Assembly (NCBI GenBank): GCA_017405305.1 | Contig: JAFRAT010000007.1 | Coordinates: forward strand, 16,108-80,107 | Reading direction: 5' to 3' | DNA: 64,000 nucleotides | DNA from: Aeriscardovia sp. | Lineage (GTDB): Bacteria > Actinomycetota > Actinomycetes > Actinomycetales > Bifidobacteriaceae | Shown here: positions 37,788 through 47,800 of the stretch, piece by piece | Layout of the letters: every line of letters starts with the position of its first letter | Position numbering within the stretch: position 1 is the first letter of the stretch | Notes under the pieces: generated by a model | The model's database searches: none | Told to the model about the DNA's origin: nothing | The model's input: only the letters and a program-made list of their open reading frames with translations | Program-made: the position numbers and the translations under genes

Positions 37788-39098
37788 TTGGACGAGCTGA
37801 AATCCGGCCAGCTTGCCGACGCGGATGGCGCGGCCGACGCGAAGAAGCGCCGGCTGCGCCGTCTGCGCAACGAGCAGACGATCATCCGTGAACAGACCTG
37901 CATCGAGAACAGGGCGGAGAACCGCGCCGAAATCGTTCCGCAGGCTCCCGCATGCCTCAAGCCGGTCCATCTGGGAAAACTGGTGGTGAAAACGCCGGTC
38001 GTGCTGTCCCCGATGGCAGGAGTGACGAACTGGCCATTCCGCGTACTCTGCGAGGGCTACGGTCCCGACGGCCTGTACGTCGCAGAGATGGTGACGGCCC
38101 GCGCGCTCATCGCTCACAATCCCAAAGCCCTGCGCCTCACTCGCTTCGCTCCAAGCGAAAAGATCCGCTCCCTGCAATTGTACGGCGTCAACCCCGACGC
38201 CATCGGCATCGCCGCGCGCATGCTCGTCGACAACGACTGGGCCGACCATGTCGACCTCAACTTCGGATGCCCGGTCCCGAAGATTACCCGCCACGGCGGT
38301 GGATCCGCGCTGCCGTGGAAGGTCGACCTTTTTGCTGAGGTCGTGCGCCGCGTCGTGGGCGTCTGCGAGCCGGCCGGAATCCCAGTGACAGCGAAGATCC
38401 GCGTGGGTATCGACCACGGGCACGAGACATTCCTGGAGGCCGGCCACATCGCGCAAGAGGAAGGCGCTGCCGCAATGACGCTCCACGCCCGCACGACGGC
38501 CGAATATTACGGCGGACATTCTGACTGGTCACGCATCGCCGAGCTCAAGCAAACCGTATCCATCCCGGTGTTCGGAAACGGCGACATCTGGAGCGCAGAG
38601 GACGCGCTGGACATGGTCCGCCAAACCGGCTGCGACGGCGTGTCCATCGGCCGCGGCTGCCAGGGCCGTCCATGGCTGTTCGCCGACATCAAGAACGCCT
38701 TCGCCGGCAGCGACGAGCGCGTCAACCCGGACCTGGGCCAGGTGTGCGACATCATCCTGCGCCACGTGGGTATGCTGGTGGATTTCTACGACGGCGACGA
38801 GCGGATGGCGGTCCACGACATCCGCAAGCACATTGCGTGGTACATCAAGGGCTTCCCCGTCGGGGGAGAGGCACGACGCCGGTTGATGTCCTGCGAGACC
38901 ATCGATGGCCTGCGCGCCGTTATGGACGGGCTGGACAGGTCGGCGACGCTACCGGACGAGCTGCTGGGAGCGCCGAGGGGACGCGTCAAGTACCAGAAGA
39001 AGGTCCACGTGCCATACGGATGGCTCGATTCGCGGACGACCACCGCCCAGGAGAGGGAAATCCTCTTCGGAGAGGATCCACTGGACGCCTCGTATTAG
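37788..39098 (+). CDS. tRNA-dihydrouridine synthase (Dus family)
   Basis: A 436-residue FMN enzyme that reduces uridine in the D-loop of tRNA. SPMAGVTNWPFR is the flavin-binding strand, LNFGCPVPKITRHGGGSAL has the catalytic Cys, and FGNGDIWS is the C-terminal flavin motif. A long basic N-terminal extension (about 55 residues, Arg/Lys-rich) precedes the core. The TTG start at 37788 follows GAGG at normal spacing; a later start cannot be excluded. Co-transcribed with glyS. Confidence 0.93.
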   Translation: MDELKSGQLADADGAADAKKRRLRRLRNEQTIIREQTCIENRAENRAEIVPQAPACLKPVHLGKLVVKTPVVLSPMAGVTNWPFRVLCEGYGPDGLYVAEMVTARALIAHNPKALRLTRFAPSEKIRSLQLYGVNPDAIGIAARMLVDNDWADHVDLNFGCPVPKITRHGGGSALPWKVDLFAEVVRRVVGVCEPAGIPVTAKIRVGIDHGHETFLEAGHIAQEEGAAAMTLHARTTAEYYGGHSDWSRIAELKQTVSIPVFGNGDIWSAEDALDMVRQTGCDGVSIGRGCQGRPWLFADIKNAFAGSDERVNPDLGQVCDIILRHVGMLVDFYDGDERMAVHDIRKHIAWYIKGFPVGGEARRRLMSCETIDGLRAVMDGLDRSATLPDELLGAPRGRVKYQKKVHVPYGWLDSRTTTAQEREILFGEDPLDASY

Positions 39099-39211
39099 AC
39101 GGCGTTTCCATCCCGGGCGGAAAACCCGTGAAAGCCGCGCGGCATCGCGGTTTTGTGGAGGTAATGCGTTACAGTAGATGCTGTAGAGGCGCGACGAAAG
39201 AGGAGTGAACT

Positions 39212-40432
39212 GTGAGCGACGCATCCCAGTCTGAAGATTTCGACAAGTTTGACGAGACCGTGATTCGTGTCGTCGGCGTGGGCGGTGGCGGCGGCAACGC
39301 CGTGAACCGCATGATCGAATCCGGCAACATGCAAGGCGTTCAGTTTATCGCGATTAACACGGACGCGAAGGACCTTCTCCGTTCGGAGGCCGATATCAAG
39401 ATCTCCCTGTCCGACGAGACGAGCCGGGGCCTGGGCGCGGGCGCGGATCCGGAGCGCGGCGCGAAAGCAGCGCAGGATCATCAGGCGGACATCGAGCAGG
39501 CGCTCAAGGGGTCCGACATGGTCTTCGTCACCTGCGGCGAGGGCGGCGGCACCGGCACCGGCGCCAGCCCGCTGGTCGCGCACATCGCGCGCGAGCTGGG
39601 AGCGCTGACGGTCGCCGTCGTCACGCGTCCGTTCTCCTTCGAAGGACCGCGCCGCGCTGAGTCCGCGAAATCAGGCATTGAGAAGCTGCGCAAGGAAGTC
39701 GACGCCATCATCGTTATCCCGAACGACCGCCTGCTGCAGATGACCGACACCAACGTGACGCTCCTCGACGCCTTCAGCACGGCCGACACCGCCCTGAACG
39801 ACGGCGTCGAAGGCATCACCGACCTGGTCAACGGCGGCTCGTACATCGACGCCGATTTCAACGACGTCAAGACCATCCTCAAGGACTCCGGCACCGCGCT
39901 CTTCGGCATCGGCCAGGCGCGCGGAGACGATCGCGCCATCAAGGCCGCGGAGCTGGCCATCAACTCCCCGCTGCTCGAGCAAAGCATCGAGGGCGCCCAT
40001 GGCGCGCTGGTCCACATCACATCCTCCAACGACATCACGCTCAACGAGGTGGCCGCAGCCACGGAGCTGGTTCGCAAGGTCGTCAGCCCGGAGGCCCAAA
40101 TCATCTGGGGCCAGGGCTTCGACGACTCCTATGGCGACGACGTCAAGGTCACCGTCATCGCGGCCGGCTTCGACGACAACCAGATGGGTTCCCCCGACCA
40201 GGGCACGATGGACCAGGGTCTGCCGTTCAACCAGGACAAGGCCGACGAGACGAGCGCGGCCCAGGAGCCGGTCGACCGCCGTCCGCAGGTCCCGACGATC
40301 AATCCGATCCATCTCAACAGCCGCGCCGAATCCGATCAGCCGCTGCAGGCGCAGACGCCGGACCAGCCAGCCAGCGTCGAGGAAGAAGACGACACCACGG
40401 GCGACATCGACATTCCGCCGTTCCTCCGGTGA
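39212..40432 (+). CDS. ftsZ: Cell division protein FtsZ
   Basis: A 406-residue tubulin-like GTPase. The nucleotide loop GEGGGTGTGASPLVA is intact, the T7 loop reads NDVKTILKDSGTALFG, and the C-terminal peptide DIDIPPFLR (for SepF/FtsA-like partners) ends the protein after a disordered linker. GTG start behind SD GAGGAG. Upstream (39099-39211) is a promoter region with TTACAG/CTGTAG-type repeats. First gene of a division-envelope operon. Confidence 0.98.
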   Translation: MSDASQSEDFDKFDETVIRVVGVGGGGGNAVNRMIESGNMQGVQFIAINTDAKDLLRSEADIKISLSDETSRGLGAGADPERGAKAAQDHQADIEQALKGSDMVFVTCGEGGGTGTGASPLVAHIARELGALTVAVVTRPFSFEGPRRAESAKSGIEKLRKEVDAIIVIPNDRLLQMTDTNVTLLDAFSTADTALNDGVEGITDLVNGGSYIDADFNDVKTILKDSGTALFGIGQARGDDRAIKAAELAINSPLLEQSIEGAHGALVHITSSNDITLNEVAAATELVRKVVSPEAQIIWGQGFDDSYGDDVKVTVIAAGFDDNQMGSPDQGTMDQGLPFNQDKADETSAAQEPVDRRPQVPTINPIHLNSRAESDQPLQAQTPDQPASVEEEDDTTGDIDIPPFLR

Positions 40433-40477
40433 GAAACGCGTTCGGGCACAGGGGACAAACCGCGAAAGGGACACTAA

Positions 40478-40936
40478 ATGGGACGCATTAAGGATGCGAT
40501 GTCGTATCTGGGAATGGCCGACGTCAGCGAGGCCGACGTGCCGCAGCAGCCGGATGAGGCCGACATCGACGCGTTCGACGCGCAGAGCGCCGTCGCCGCC
40601 GCGAACAACGTGCAGCAGGTCGCCGTGCGCCAGCGGCCCACGTACACGCGCTCACAGCTGAGCCGCATCACGACGATTCATCCGAAGTCGTACGACGACG
40701 CGCAGCTGGTGGGCCGCTCCATCCGGGAAGGCATCCCGGTAGTGCTCAACCTGACGGACGTCAGCGAGTCGGTCGCGTACCGCATTGTCGACTTCTCCGC
40801 CGGCGTCGTCTTCGGCCTGCGCGGCTCCATCGAACGCGTCACCCCGCGCGTGTTCCTCCTGAGTCCAGCGCAGGTGAGCATCAGCGTGGAAGACAACCGC
40901 AACCAATCCGCCCAGCGCGATCCGTTCGCAGACTGA
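40478..40936 (+). CDS. sepF: Cell division protein SepF
   Basis: A 152-residue SepF: N-terminal amphipathic membrane-binding helix (MGRIKDAMSYLGM), acidic linker, then the DUF552 core (VVLNLTDVSESVAYRIVDF ... ITPRVFLLSPAQ). In bacteria without FtsA, SepF anchors FtsZ to the membrane. It follows ftsZ, as in most actinobacteria. Confidence 0.96.
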   Translation: MGRIKDAMSYLGMADVSEADVPQQPDEADIDAFDAQSAVAAANNVQQVAVRQRPTYTRSQLSRITTIHPKSYDDAQLVGRSIREGIPVVLNLTDVSESVAYRIVDFSAGVVFGLRGSIERVTPRVFLLSPAQVSISVEDNRNQSAQRDPFAD

Positions 40937-40961
40937 CAGAACGCGGGCAAAAGGACGTTCC

Positions 40962-41240
40962 ATGCTGGTGTGGCTGCTGGAGATTATCCGCTGGCTGATC
41001 GATGTGTACCTGGCGATCCTGGTCGTCCGCATGGTGATCGACTGGATCCTGGTGCTCGCGCGGCGGTGGAGTCCAAGGGGACTGATGGCGGACGTCATCC
41101 GCATCGTCTACGAGCTAACCGAACCGCCGTTGCGGTGGCTGCGCCGTTGGATTCCGTCCGTTCCCCTGGGGCCGGTGCGGCTCGACGTGAGTTTCCTGGT
41201 CCTGTATTTTGTGCTGGGGCTGGTCGCGGCTCTCATCTGA
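40962..41240 (+). CDS. YggT family membrane protein
   Basis: A 92-residue protein with two membrane segments (about residues 1-28 and 70-91) and a basic loop, the YggT layout. YggT genes stand between sepF and divIVA in many Gram-positives; the function is unknown but tied to division or envelope assembly by context. Confidence 0.9.
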   Translation: MLVWLLEIIRWLIDVYLAILVVRMVIDWILVLARRWSPRGLMADVIRIVYELTEPPLRWLRRWIPSVPLGPVRLDVSFLVLYFVLGLVAALI

Positions 41241-41329
41241 AAACCAGCCGGTCCGTGGCACGCACCATGATAAAGTGAAGAAGTTTGTATAACCTTTCCC
41301 AGCTCAGCTGAGAGGAAGTGGAGACACTG

Positions 41330-42643
41330 ATGGCACTACTGACACCGAATGACATTAGGAATCATCGGTTCAATACCACGCGATTCCGCGAAGGGTATGA
41401 CATTGACGAGGTCGATAGCTTCCTCGATGAGGTCACCGAGACCGTCGACGCTTTGAGCCGCAGCGCTTTGACCGGCGCCGCAGCTTCTGGTTCCTCCGCT
41501 GCCGCCGGCTCCTCCGTCTCGAACGCCGAGTACGAGAAGCAAATCTCCGAGCTCACCGCCCGCAACGGCGAACTGGAAAAGCAGCTGAAGGCCGCTCAGG
41601 GCGACACCAAAAGCGCAGCTTCCACATCCGACTCCGAGCTGGCTGCCGCCAAGAGCGAGATCAAAGACCTGACCGAGCAGAACTCCCAGCTGAAGGCGCA
41701 GCTCACCCAGCTCAACAAGCAACTCGATGACCTGACCGCCCAGACCGCCAAAGGCGGCGAAGGTTCCCAGGCCCTTAAGGAGCAGCTGGACGAGACCAAG
41801 AAGCAGCTCGCGGCCGTTTCCGACGAACGCGACCAGTTCCGCTCCGCCGATACCCAGCTGGAAACCCAACTCGCCGACGCCAAGAAGCAACTCGACGCCC
41901 TCAAGAAGGACGAGGAGCAAAGCCGCCAGCAGCTCGCCGGACTCAAGCAGCAGCTCGCCGATTCCCAGAAACGCGAAAGTGATCTGCGCGATCAGGTCTC
42001 CAAGATGGAGCCGTCCACCGAAACCGGCAGCCTCAAGAAGATCAGCAACGCCGGCTCCGACAGCGATTCCGAACCGGAGCGCGCAACCGCCATGCTCGCT
42101 TTGGCCATGCAGCTGCACGACCAGTATGTCGACAAGGGCAAGGCGCAGAAGGCCCAGCTCCTAGCCGAGGGCGAAACCACCCGCCAGAACCTCATCAACG
42201 AGGGCCAGCAGAAACTCAACGATTCCATCGCCGAAGCCGACGCCTACGTCAAGAAGACCCGCGGCGAAGCCGACCAGTACAGCAAGACAACCCGCGAAGC
42301 GGCCGACCAGTACTCCCAGCGCGTTCGCGCGGCCGCCGATCAGGAGGCCGGCAAGCAGCGCAGCGAGGCCGAGAAGTACGTCGCCGAGATCCGCGCCGAC
42401 GCGCAAAGCTACGACAAGAAGACCCGCGGCGAAGCCGACCAGTACAGCAAAGCCGTCAAGAGCAAACTCTTCGAGGACACCAAGGTCATCGAGGGCAACA
42501 TCGCGAGCCTCAAGAAGTTCGAATCCGAGTACCGCAGCCGCCTCAAGGACTTCTTGGGCCAGCTGATGAGCCAGGTCTCCCGGTCCGACAACTACGACGA
42601 CAGCGCCAAGATGGCCGACGAGCACGCCGGCCGCAACCTCTGA
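41330..42643 (+). CDS. divIVA: DivIVA/Wag31 polar growth protein
   Basis: A 437-residue DivIVA homologue. The N-terminal lipid-binding domain (LLTPNDIRNHRFNTTRFREG, GYDIDEVDSFLDEV) is canonical; then long coiled-coil segments with many K/E/Q. In residues about 273-382 the coil is built from ten 11-residue repeats, typical of a right-handed coiled coil. In rod-shaped actinobacteria DivIVA recruits wall synthesis to the poles. ATG 41330 is chosen; GTG 41318 is in frame. Two perfect 35-base repeats lie in the hendecad part. Confidence 0.96.
   Translation: MALLTPNDIRNHRFNTTRFREGYDIDEVDSFLDEVTETVDALSRSALTGAAASGSSAAAGSSVSNAEYEKQISELTARNGELEKQLKAAQGDTKSAASTSDSELAAAKSEIKDLTEQNSQLKAQLTQLNKQLDDLTAQTAKGGEGSQALKEQLDETKKQLAAVSDERDQFRSADTQLETQLADAKKQLDALKKDEEQSRQQLAGLKQQLADSQKRESDLRDQVSKMEPSTETGSLKKISNAGSDSDSEPERATAMLALAMQLHDQYVDKGKAQKAQLLAEGETTRQNLINEGQQKLNDSIAEADAYVKKTRGEADQYSKTTREAADQYSQRVRAAADQEAGKQRSEAEKYVAEIRADAQSYDKKTRGEADQYSKAVKSKLFEDTKVIEGNIASLKKFESEYRSRLKDFLGQLMSQVSRSDNYDDSAKMADEHAGRNL
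42251..42285 (+). repeat. 35-base direct repeat in divIVA, copy 1
   Basis: Identical to 42416-42450; the two lie in frame 165 bases (55 codons, five hendecads) apart. Recombination between them would delete exactly five 11-residue repeats. Confidence 0.9.
42416..42450 (+). repeat. 35-base direct repeat in divIVA, copy 2
   Basis: Second copy of the 35-base repeat, encoding KKTRGEADQYSK-type residues in the last hendecads of DivIVA. Confidence 0.9.
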
Positions 42644-42656
42644 GATTTCTCGAACG

Positions 42657-43163
42657 GTGGGCGCTCTGTCGACCGAACGGAAACGGCTGCGTTTGCGCGC
42701 GGCTGTTTTCGTTTGCTGCTCGGCCGTGCTCGTCGGCGTTGACCAGATGACGAAGTCCCTGGCCCAGACCTACCTCAGTGCGACCGCATCGAGGCCGCTG
42801 ATCCCCGGCTTCGTGTCGCTGCGGCTGCTGTATAACCCGGGAGCCACCCTGGGCATGGGTTCGTCTATGACCTGGCTGGTGGCGCTGGTCGAGCTGGCTG
42901 CCTGCGTTGCTTTCCTGGTCCTGGCTGCGCGCACGGCGTCCTGGTGGTGGACGTTCGCGTTCGCGTTCGCGTTCTCAGGCGCATTGGGCAACCTCATCGA
43001 CCGCATCGTCTACGCGCACGGTTTCCTCAACGGGGCGGTCGTGGATTTCCTGGACTACGGATGGTCGATCGGCAACATCGCTGACGTGGAGCTGACGGTC
43101 GCCGCCGTGCTCATCGTCGTCGGCATGCTGTTTTCCATGCCTTTCTCGTCAAAGGAGAGGTGA
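42657..43163 (+). CDS. lspA: Lipoprotein signal peptidase II
   Basis: A 168-residue integral membrane aspartyl peptidase with four helices. The two catalytic Asp lie in GNLIDRIVYAHGF and VVDFLDYGW. It removes signal peptides from prolipoproteins such as the one encoded at 26782. GTG start 13 bases past divIVA; 3 bases from the next gene. Confidence 0.95.
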   Translation: MGALSTERKRLRLRAAVFVCCSAVLVGVDQMTKSLAQTYLSATASRPLIPGFVSLRLLYNPGATLGMGSSMTWLVALVELAACVAFLVLAARTASWWWTFAFAFAFSGALGNLIDRIVYAHGFLNGAVVDFLDYGWSIGNIADVELTVAAVLIVVGMLFSMPFSSKER

Positions 43164-43166
43164 GAC

Positions 43167-44111
43167 GTGACAAGGGTTCTTCCCGTTCCCGACGGCTTGA
43201 TCGGCGTGCGGTTCGACCAGGCTATGGCGAAGATGCTGGGCATCTCGCGCACCAAGGCCGGCGCACTCATCGCCGACGGCCAAGCCAGTGTCCTGGGCAC
43301 GGCCGCGCAGAAGTCGACGCGGCTGGGCGCTGACGACATGCTGTCGATCGACCTGCGGGAAACGGAAAGACACGTCGAGCCGGAGGCCCTGGGCATGGAA
43401 GTGCTCTATGAGGACGAGGACATCGTCGTCGTCAACAAGCCCGTCGGCGTCGCCGCGCACCCTTCGCCAGGATGGACAGGCCCGACGGTGGTCGGCAGCC
43501 TCCTCAGACGCGGCGTGAAACTTTCGGAGTACGGCCCGCCACTGCGCAAAGGCGTTGTCAGCCGACTGGACGTGGGCACGTCGGGCTGCATGCTCCTATG
43601 CAAGTCGAACCTGGCGTACCTGGAGATGCGCAAGCAGTTCGTCAACCACGACGTCGACAAGACCTACAACGCCATCGCCCAGGGCGACCTGCCCCAGGGA
43701 AAAGCCACCATCGACGCGCCAATCGCGCGGGCGAAGGCGGCGGACTTCCGTTTCACGGTGACGGCGGCGGGCAAATCCGCCGTCACCCATTACGACGTGC
43801 TGGAACGCTTCGGCGTGGCCACGCTAGTGAGTGTCAACCTGGAGACCGGTCGCACGCACCAGATCCGAGTGCATTTCTCGTCAATCGGACATCCGTTGGT
43901 CGGCGACCCGCTGTACGGCTCGAACCCGAAGCTCGGGGAGCGGTTAGGGCTGACGCGCCAGTGGCTGCATGCCAGCCAATTGGGCTTCAAGCATCCGCGC
44001 ACCCGCTTATGGACGGTGGTACGGGCGCCATGCCCGGCCGATCTGACACGGTCATTGGACATCCTGCGAACGGAAAGAGCGGAACGTGGCATCACGGCAG
44101 GCCGGCCGTAA
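43167..44111 (+). CDS. RNA pseudouridine synthase, RluD family
   Basis: A 314-residue RluA/RluD-type enzyme: an N-terminal S4 RNA-binding domain (FDQAMAKMLGISRTKAGALI), the catalytic block SRLDVGTSGCMLL with the Asp, and RTHQIRVHF. Likely modifies 23S rRNA. GTG start 3 bases from lspA, the common lspA-rluD pairing; the 3' end overlaps the next gene by 26 bases. Confidence 0.94.
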   Translation: MTRVLPVPDGLIGVRFDQAMAKMLGISRTKAGALIADGQASVLGTAAQKSTRLGADDMLSIDLRETERHVEPEALGMEVLYEDEDIVVVNKPVGVAAHPSPGWTGPTVVGSLLRRGVKLSEYGPPLRKGVVSRLDVGTSGCMLLCKSNLAYLEMRKQFVNHDVDKTYNAIAQGDLPQGKATIDAPIARAKAADFRFTVTAAGKSAVTHYDVLERFGVATLVSVNLETGRTHQIRVHFSSIGHPLVGDPLYGSNPKLGERLGLTRQWLHASQLGFKHPRTRLWTVVRAPCPADLTRSLDILRTERAERGITAGRP

Positions 44112-44784
44112 CGCGAAGGCAGGCCGCTCCGCGGTCGGACTATGGTTCGGCGTTGCGCTCGTCTTCTGCATTGCAGTAAACATGCTCATCCAAAGCCGGC
44201 GCGCCAGCGGAACGCACGCTGCGCCACACGCCGAGGCGACGATGGCACTGGAGCGGAAAGCCGTCCCCGCGCCGGTCGCCGACTGGCGCGACCCGACGGG
44301 CGGCGTCCAGCCGAACCTGGCGAATTACCGGAACCTGGCCATCTTCGTCAACCTGGAAACGAACATCGCCGCCGTCGAGTCGAACGGGAAGGTCATCTAC
44401 CGCATGCTCACCAGCCCCGGCGTAGACGGCGAGACACCAACGGGCTACTGGCGCACGGACGCCAAAGGCGTGCACTTCTATAACGAGAAGGAGCACGAGG
44501 GCGCGGACTACTACACCGTGATCCACGGCAACTACCTGTTCCACACCGTTCCGACAGGTCGGGCGTTCGGCACATACATCGTCTCCCAGGGCGACATCCT
44601 CGGCCAGGACGGCAGCCACGGCTGCTGCCGCCTGTCGGTCGCGGACGCCTACTGGCTGTGGAAGCAGTGCCCTCGCAGCACGCCCGTGTACATCTACGAC
44701 TCGAAGAAGGGCCTGGACTCGTTGCTGGCCGCGCATCATTACGCCGACAGGCCGATCAACGTGGAGGAACTGCTGGCGGTGTAA
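44086..44784 (+). CDS. L,D-transpeptidase (YkuD domain), membrane-anchored
   Basis: A 232-residue protein with an N-terminal membrane anchor (about residues 15-36) and an extracytoplasmic YkuD domain. IFVNLETNIAAV is the entry strand, and HTVPTG ... SHGCCRLSVADAYWL is the catalytic region, whose second half holds the nucleophile Cys (two adjacent cysteines). Such enzymes make 3-3 crosslinks in peptidoglycan or anchor proteins. GTG 44086 starts inside the end of the pseudouridine synthase gene. Confidence 0.9.
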   Translation: MASRQAGRNAKAGRSAVGLWFGVALVFCIAVNMLIQSRRASGTHAAPHAEATMALERKAVPAPVADWRDPTGGVQPNLANYRNLAIFVNLETNIAAVESNGKVIYRMLTSPGVDGETPTGYWRTDAKGVHFYNEKEHEGADYYTVIHGNYLFHTVPTGRAFGTYIVSQGDILGQDGSHGCCRLSVADAYWLWKQCPRSTPVYIYDSKKGLDSLLAAHHYADRPINVEELLAV

Positions 44785-44833
44785 TCGCCGCACACGCCGT
44801 GGAAGCCGGCAGATCGGAAGGTAGATTGGAAGA

Positions 44834-47800
44834 ATGAGTTCCGAAAGAATCATTCCCGACGCCGGATTCGTCAACCTGCACAACCACACGCATTACTCCG
44901 TGCTTGACGGCGCGTCGAAGGTTCCGGACCTCGTCAAGCGCGTCAAGGAACTCGGACAGACGGCCGTCGGCATCACTGACCACGGCAATATGCACGGGGC
45001 GTACGAGCTGTGGAGCGAAGCCGTCAAACAGGGCATCAAGCCGATCATCGGCATCGAGGCCTACGTGACGCCGGGCACGTCCCGTTTCGACAAGACCCGC
45101 GTGCATTGGGGCACCGAAGCCCAGCAGAAGGCCGGCGACGACGTCTCCAACCGCGGCGAGTACAACCATCTGACTCTGTGGGCCGAGAACGACCGGGGCC
45201 TCAAGAACCTCATCAAGGCCAGCTCCGACGCCAGTCTCGACGCCAGCACCAGCCATCCGCGCATGGACCAGGAGCTGCTCGAGAAATACCACGAGGGAAT
45301 CATCGTCGGCTCGGGGTGTCCCTCGGGTGCCATCCAGACGCACCTGCGCTTAGGCCAGTACGACGAGGCGCTCAAATACGCCGAGTTTCTCCAGGACCTG
45401 TTCGGCAAGGAGAACTTCTACGTCGAGCTCATGGACCACGGCCTGTCCATCGAGAACCGCGTGCGCCGCGACCTGCTGGGGATCGCGGACTACCTCCACG
45501 CGCCACTCGTGGCCACCAACGACTCCCACTACGTGCGTCCGGAGGACGCCGAATCGCAGGACGCCATGCTCTGCATCAACTCCGGCCGCCATCTGGACGA
45601 TCCAGGCCGTTTCAAGTTCGACGGCGCCGGCTACTACATCAAGTCCGCCCAGGAGATGCGCGAACTGTTCAAGGACCTCCCTCAGGCTGTCGGCAACACC
45701 GTCGAGATCGCCGAACGCTGCAACGTCATGTTCGACGATCACGAGGACGGCGCCTATATGCCGAAGTTCGACTGCCCCGAAGGATGGGACGAGACCTCGC
45801 TGTTCCTGCGCCAGGTGCAGGAGGGCCTGGAGCGCCGCTATCCGGACGGCGTGCCGCAGGAGGTGTCGGAGCAGGCCGACTACGAGTGCGGCGTCATCTG
45901 CCAGATGCAGTTCCCGGGCTACTTCCTCGTGGTGTCCGACTACATACGCTGGGCCAAGAGCCACGGCATCCAGGTGGGGCCGGGCCGAGGCTCCTCGGGC
46001 GGGGCCGTCGTCACCTACGCCATGGGCATCACCGAGATCGATCCGATTCCGCACGGCCTCATCTTCGAGCGCTTCCTCAACCCGGAGCGCGTCTCCCTGC
46101 CGGATATCGACTGCGACTTCGACCCGGAAGGCCGCGCCAAGGTCATCCAGTACGTCTCCGACAAGTACGGCGCCGACAAGGTGGCGCAGTGCACCATCTA
46201 CGGCACCATCAAAACCAAACAGGCCATCAAGGACTCCGCCCGCATCATGGGCTACGAGTTCTCCATGGGGGAGAACATCACCAAGGCCCTTCCGCCCAGC
46301 AAGAACGGCAAGGACATCAGCCTCAAGGACATCTTCGACCCGGAGTCGAAGCGGTACGCGGAAGCGCGCGAATTCCGCGAGCTTTACGGCTCCGACCCGG
46401 ACGCCCGCCGGATCATCGACAAGGCGCGCGGCATAGAAGGCCTGATCCGCCAGACCGGCGTGCATGCCTGCGCCACGATCATGGCTTCCATCCCAATCAC
46501 GGACATCAGCCCGCTGATGAAGCGCTCCGATGGCACCATCACCACCGTTTTCGAGTACCACACGTGCGAGACGCTTGGCCTGGTGAAAAACGACTTCCTG
46601 GGTCTGTCGAACCTGACGGTCATCAGGGACGCGCTCGACAACGTCAAAGCCAACCGGGACGCGACGCTGGAGATCGAGAACGTGCCGTTGGACGACAAGC
46701 CCACCTACGAGCTGCTCAGCCGCGGCGACACGCTGGGCGTCTTCCAGCTCGATTCCGACGGCATGCGCGCTCTGCTGCGCCAGCTCAAACCGGACAATTT
46801 CAACGACATCTCGGCGCTGATCGCCTTGTATCGCCCGGGTCCGATGGATATGGACTCGCACACCAATTACGCCAAGCGCAAAAACGGCCTGCAGAAGATC
46901 ACACCGATCAACGACGAGGTCGCCAAGCCTCTGGCTCCGGTCCTCGATGAGACGTACGGTCTCATCGTCTACCAGGAGCAGGTGCAGTCCGCGGCCCGAA
47001 TCCTGGCCGGCTACTCGCTGGGCAAGGCCGATATCCTGCGACGAGCGATGGGCAAGAAGAAACCGGAGGTCCTGGCCAAGGAGAAGGCCCCGTTCTTCGA
47101 AGGCATGAAGGAGCGCGGCTACTCCGAGAAGGCCGCACAAGATGTGTGGGACATCTTCCTGCCGTTCTCCGGCTACGCTTTCAACAAGTCGCATTCAGCG
47201 TGCTACGCCTTGATCTCCTACTGGACGGCCTATCTCAAAGCGCATTACCCGCTCGAGTTCATGGCGGCTCTGCTGCAGAACGAGCGCGGCAACAAGGACA
47301 AGACGGCCGTGTACCTCGCCGAGGCGCGGCGCATGGGCATCCGCATCCTCTCGCCGGACGTCAACGAGTCCGTGGGCGCGTATTCCGCTGTCGGCGACGT
47401 CGTCCGCTTCGGCCTGGGGGCCGTGCGCAACGTGGGCGACAAAGTGGTGGACGCCATCGTCGAAGCGCGCCGGCCGGAGAAAGGCGGCCCGTATCGCGGC
47501 TTCCTGGATTTCGTCAAGCGCGTGCCGATCAGCGCGCTCAACAAGCGGACCGTCGAGTCGCTCATCAAGGGCGGCGCGTTTGACTCCATCGATCCCAACC
47601 GCCGCGCCCTGTTCATGATCCACGAGACGGCCATCGACCAGGTCGTCCCGCTGCGGCGTAAAGAGGAAGAGGGCCAGTTCGACCTCTTCGCCGGCGACGG
47701 CTCCGCCGCCTCCGATGCCCTGGGCGACGCGGAAATCACCGTGCCGGACGTGGAAGAGTGGGACAAGAAAACCAAGCTCGCCTTCGAGCGAGAGATGCTC

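Noticed and set aside
36099..38519. An 806-codon minus-strand frame across glyS and dus
   Set aside because: Antisense shadow of two conserved enzymes with clear motifs on the plus strand.
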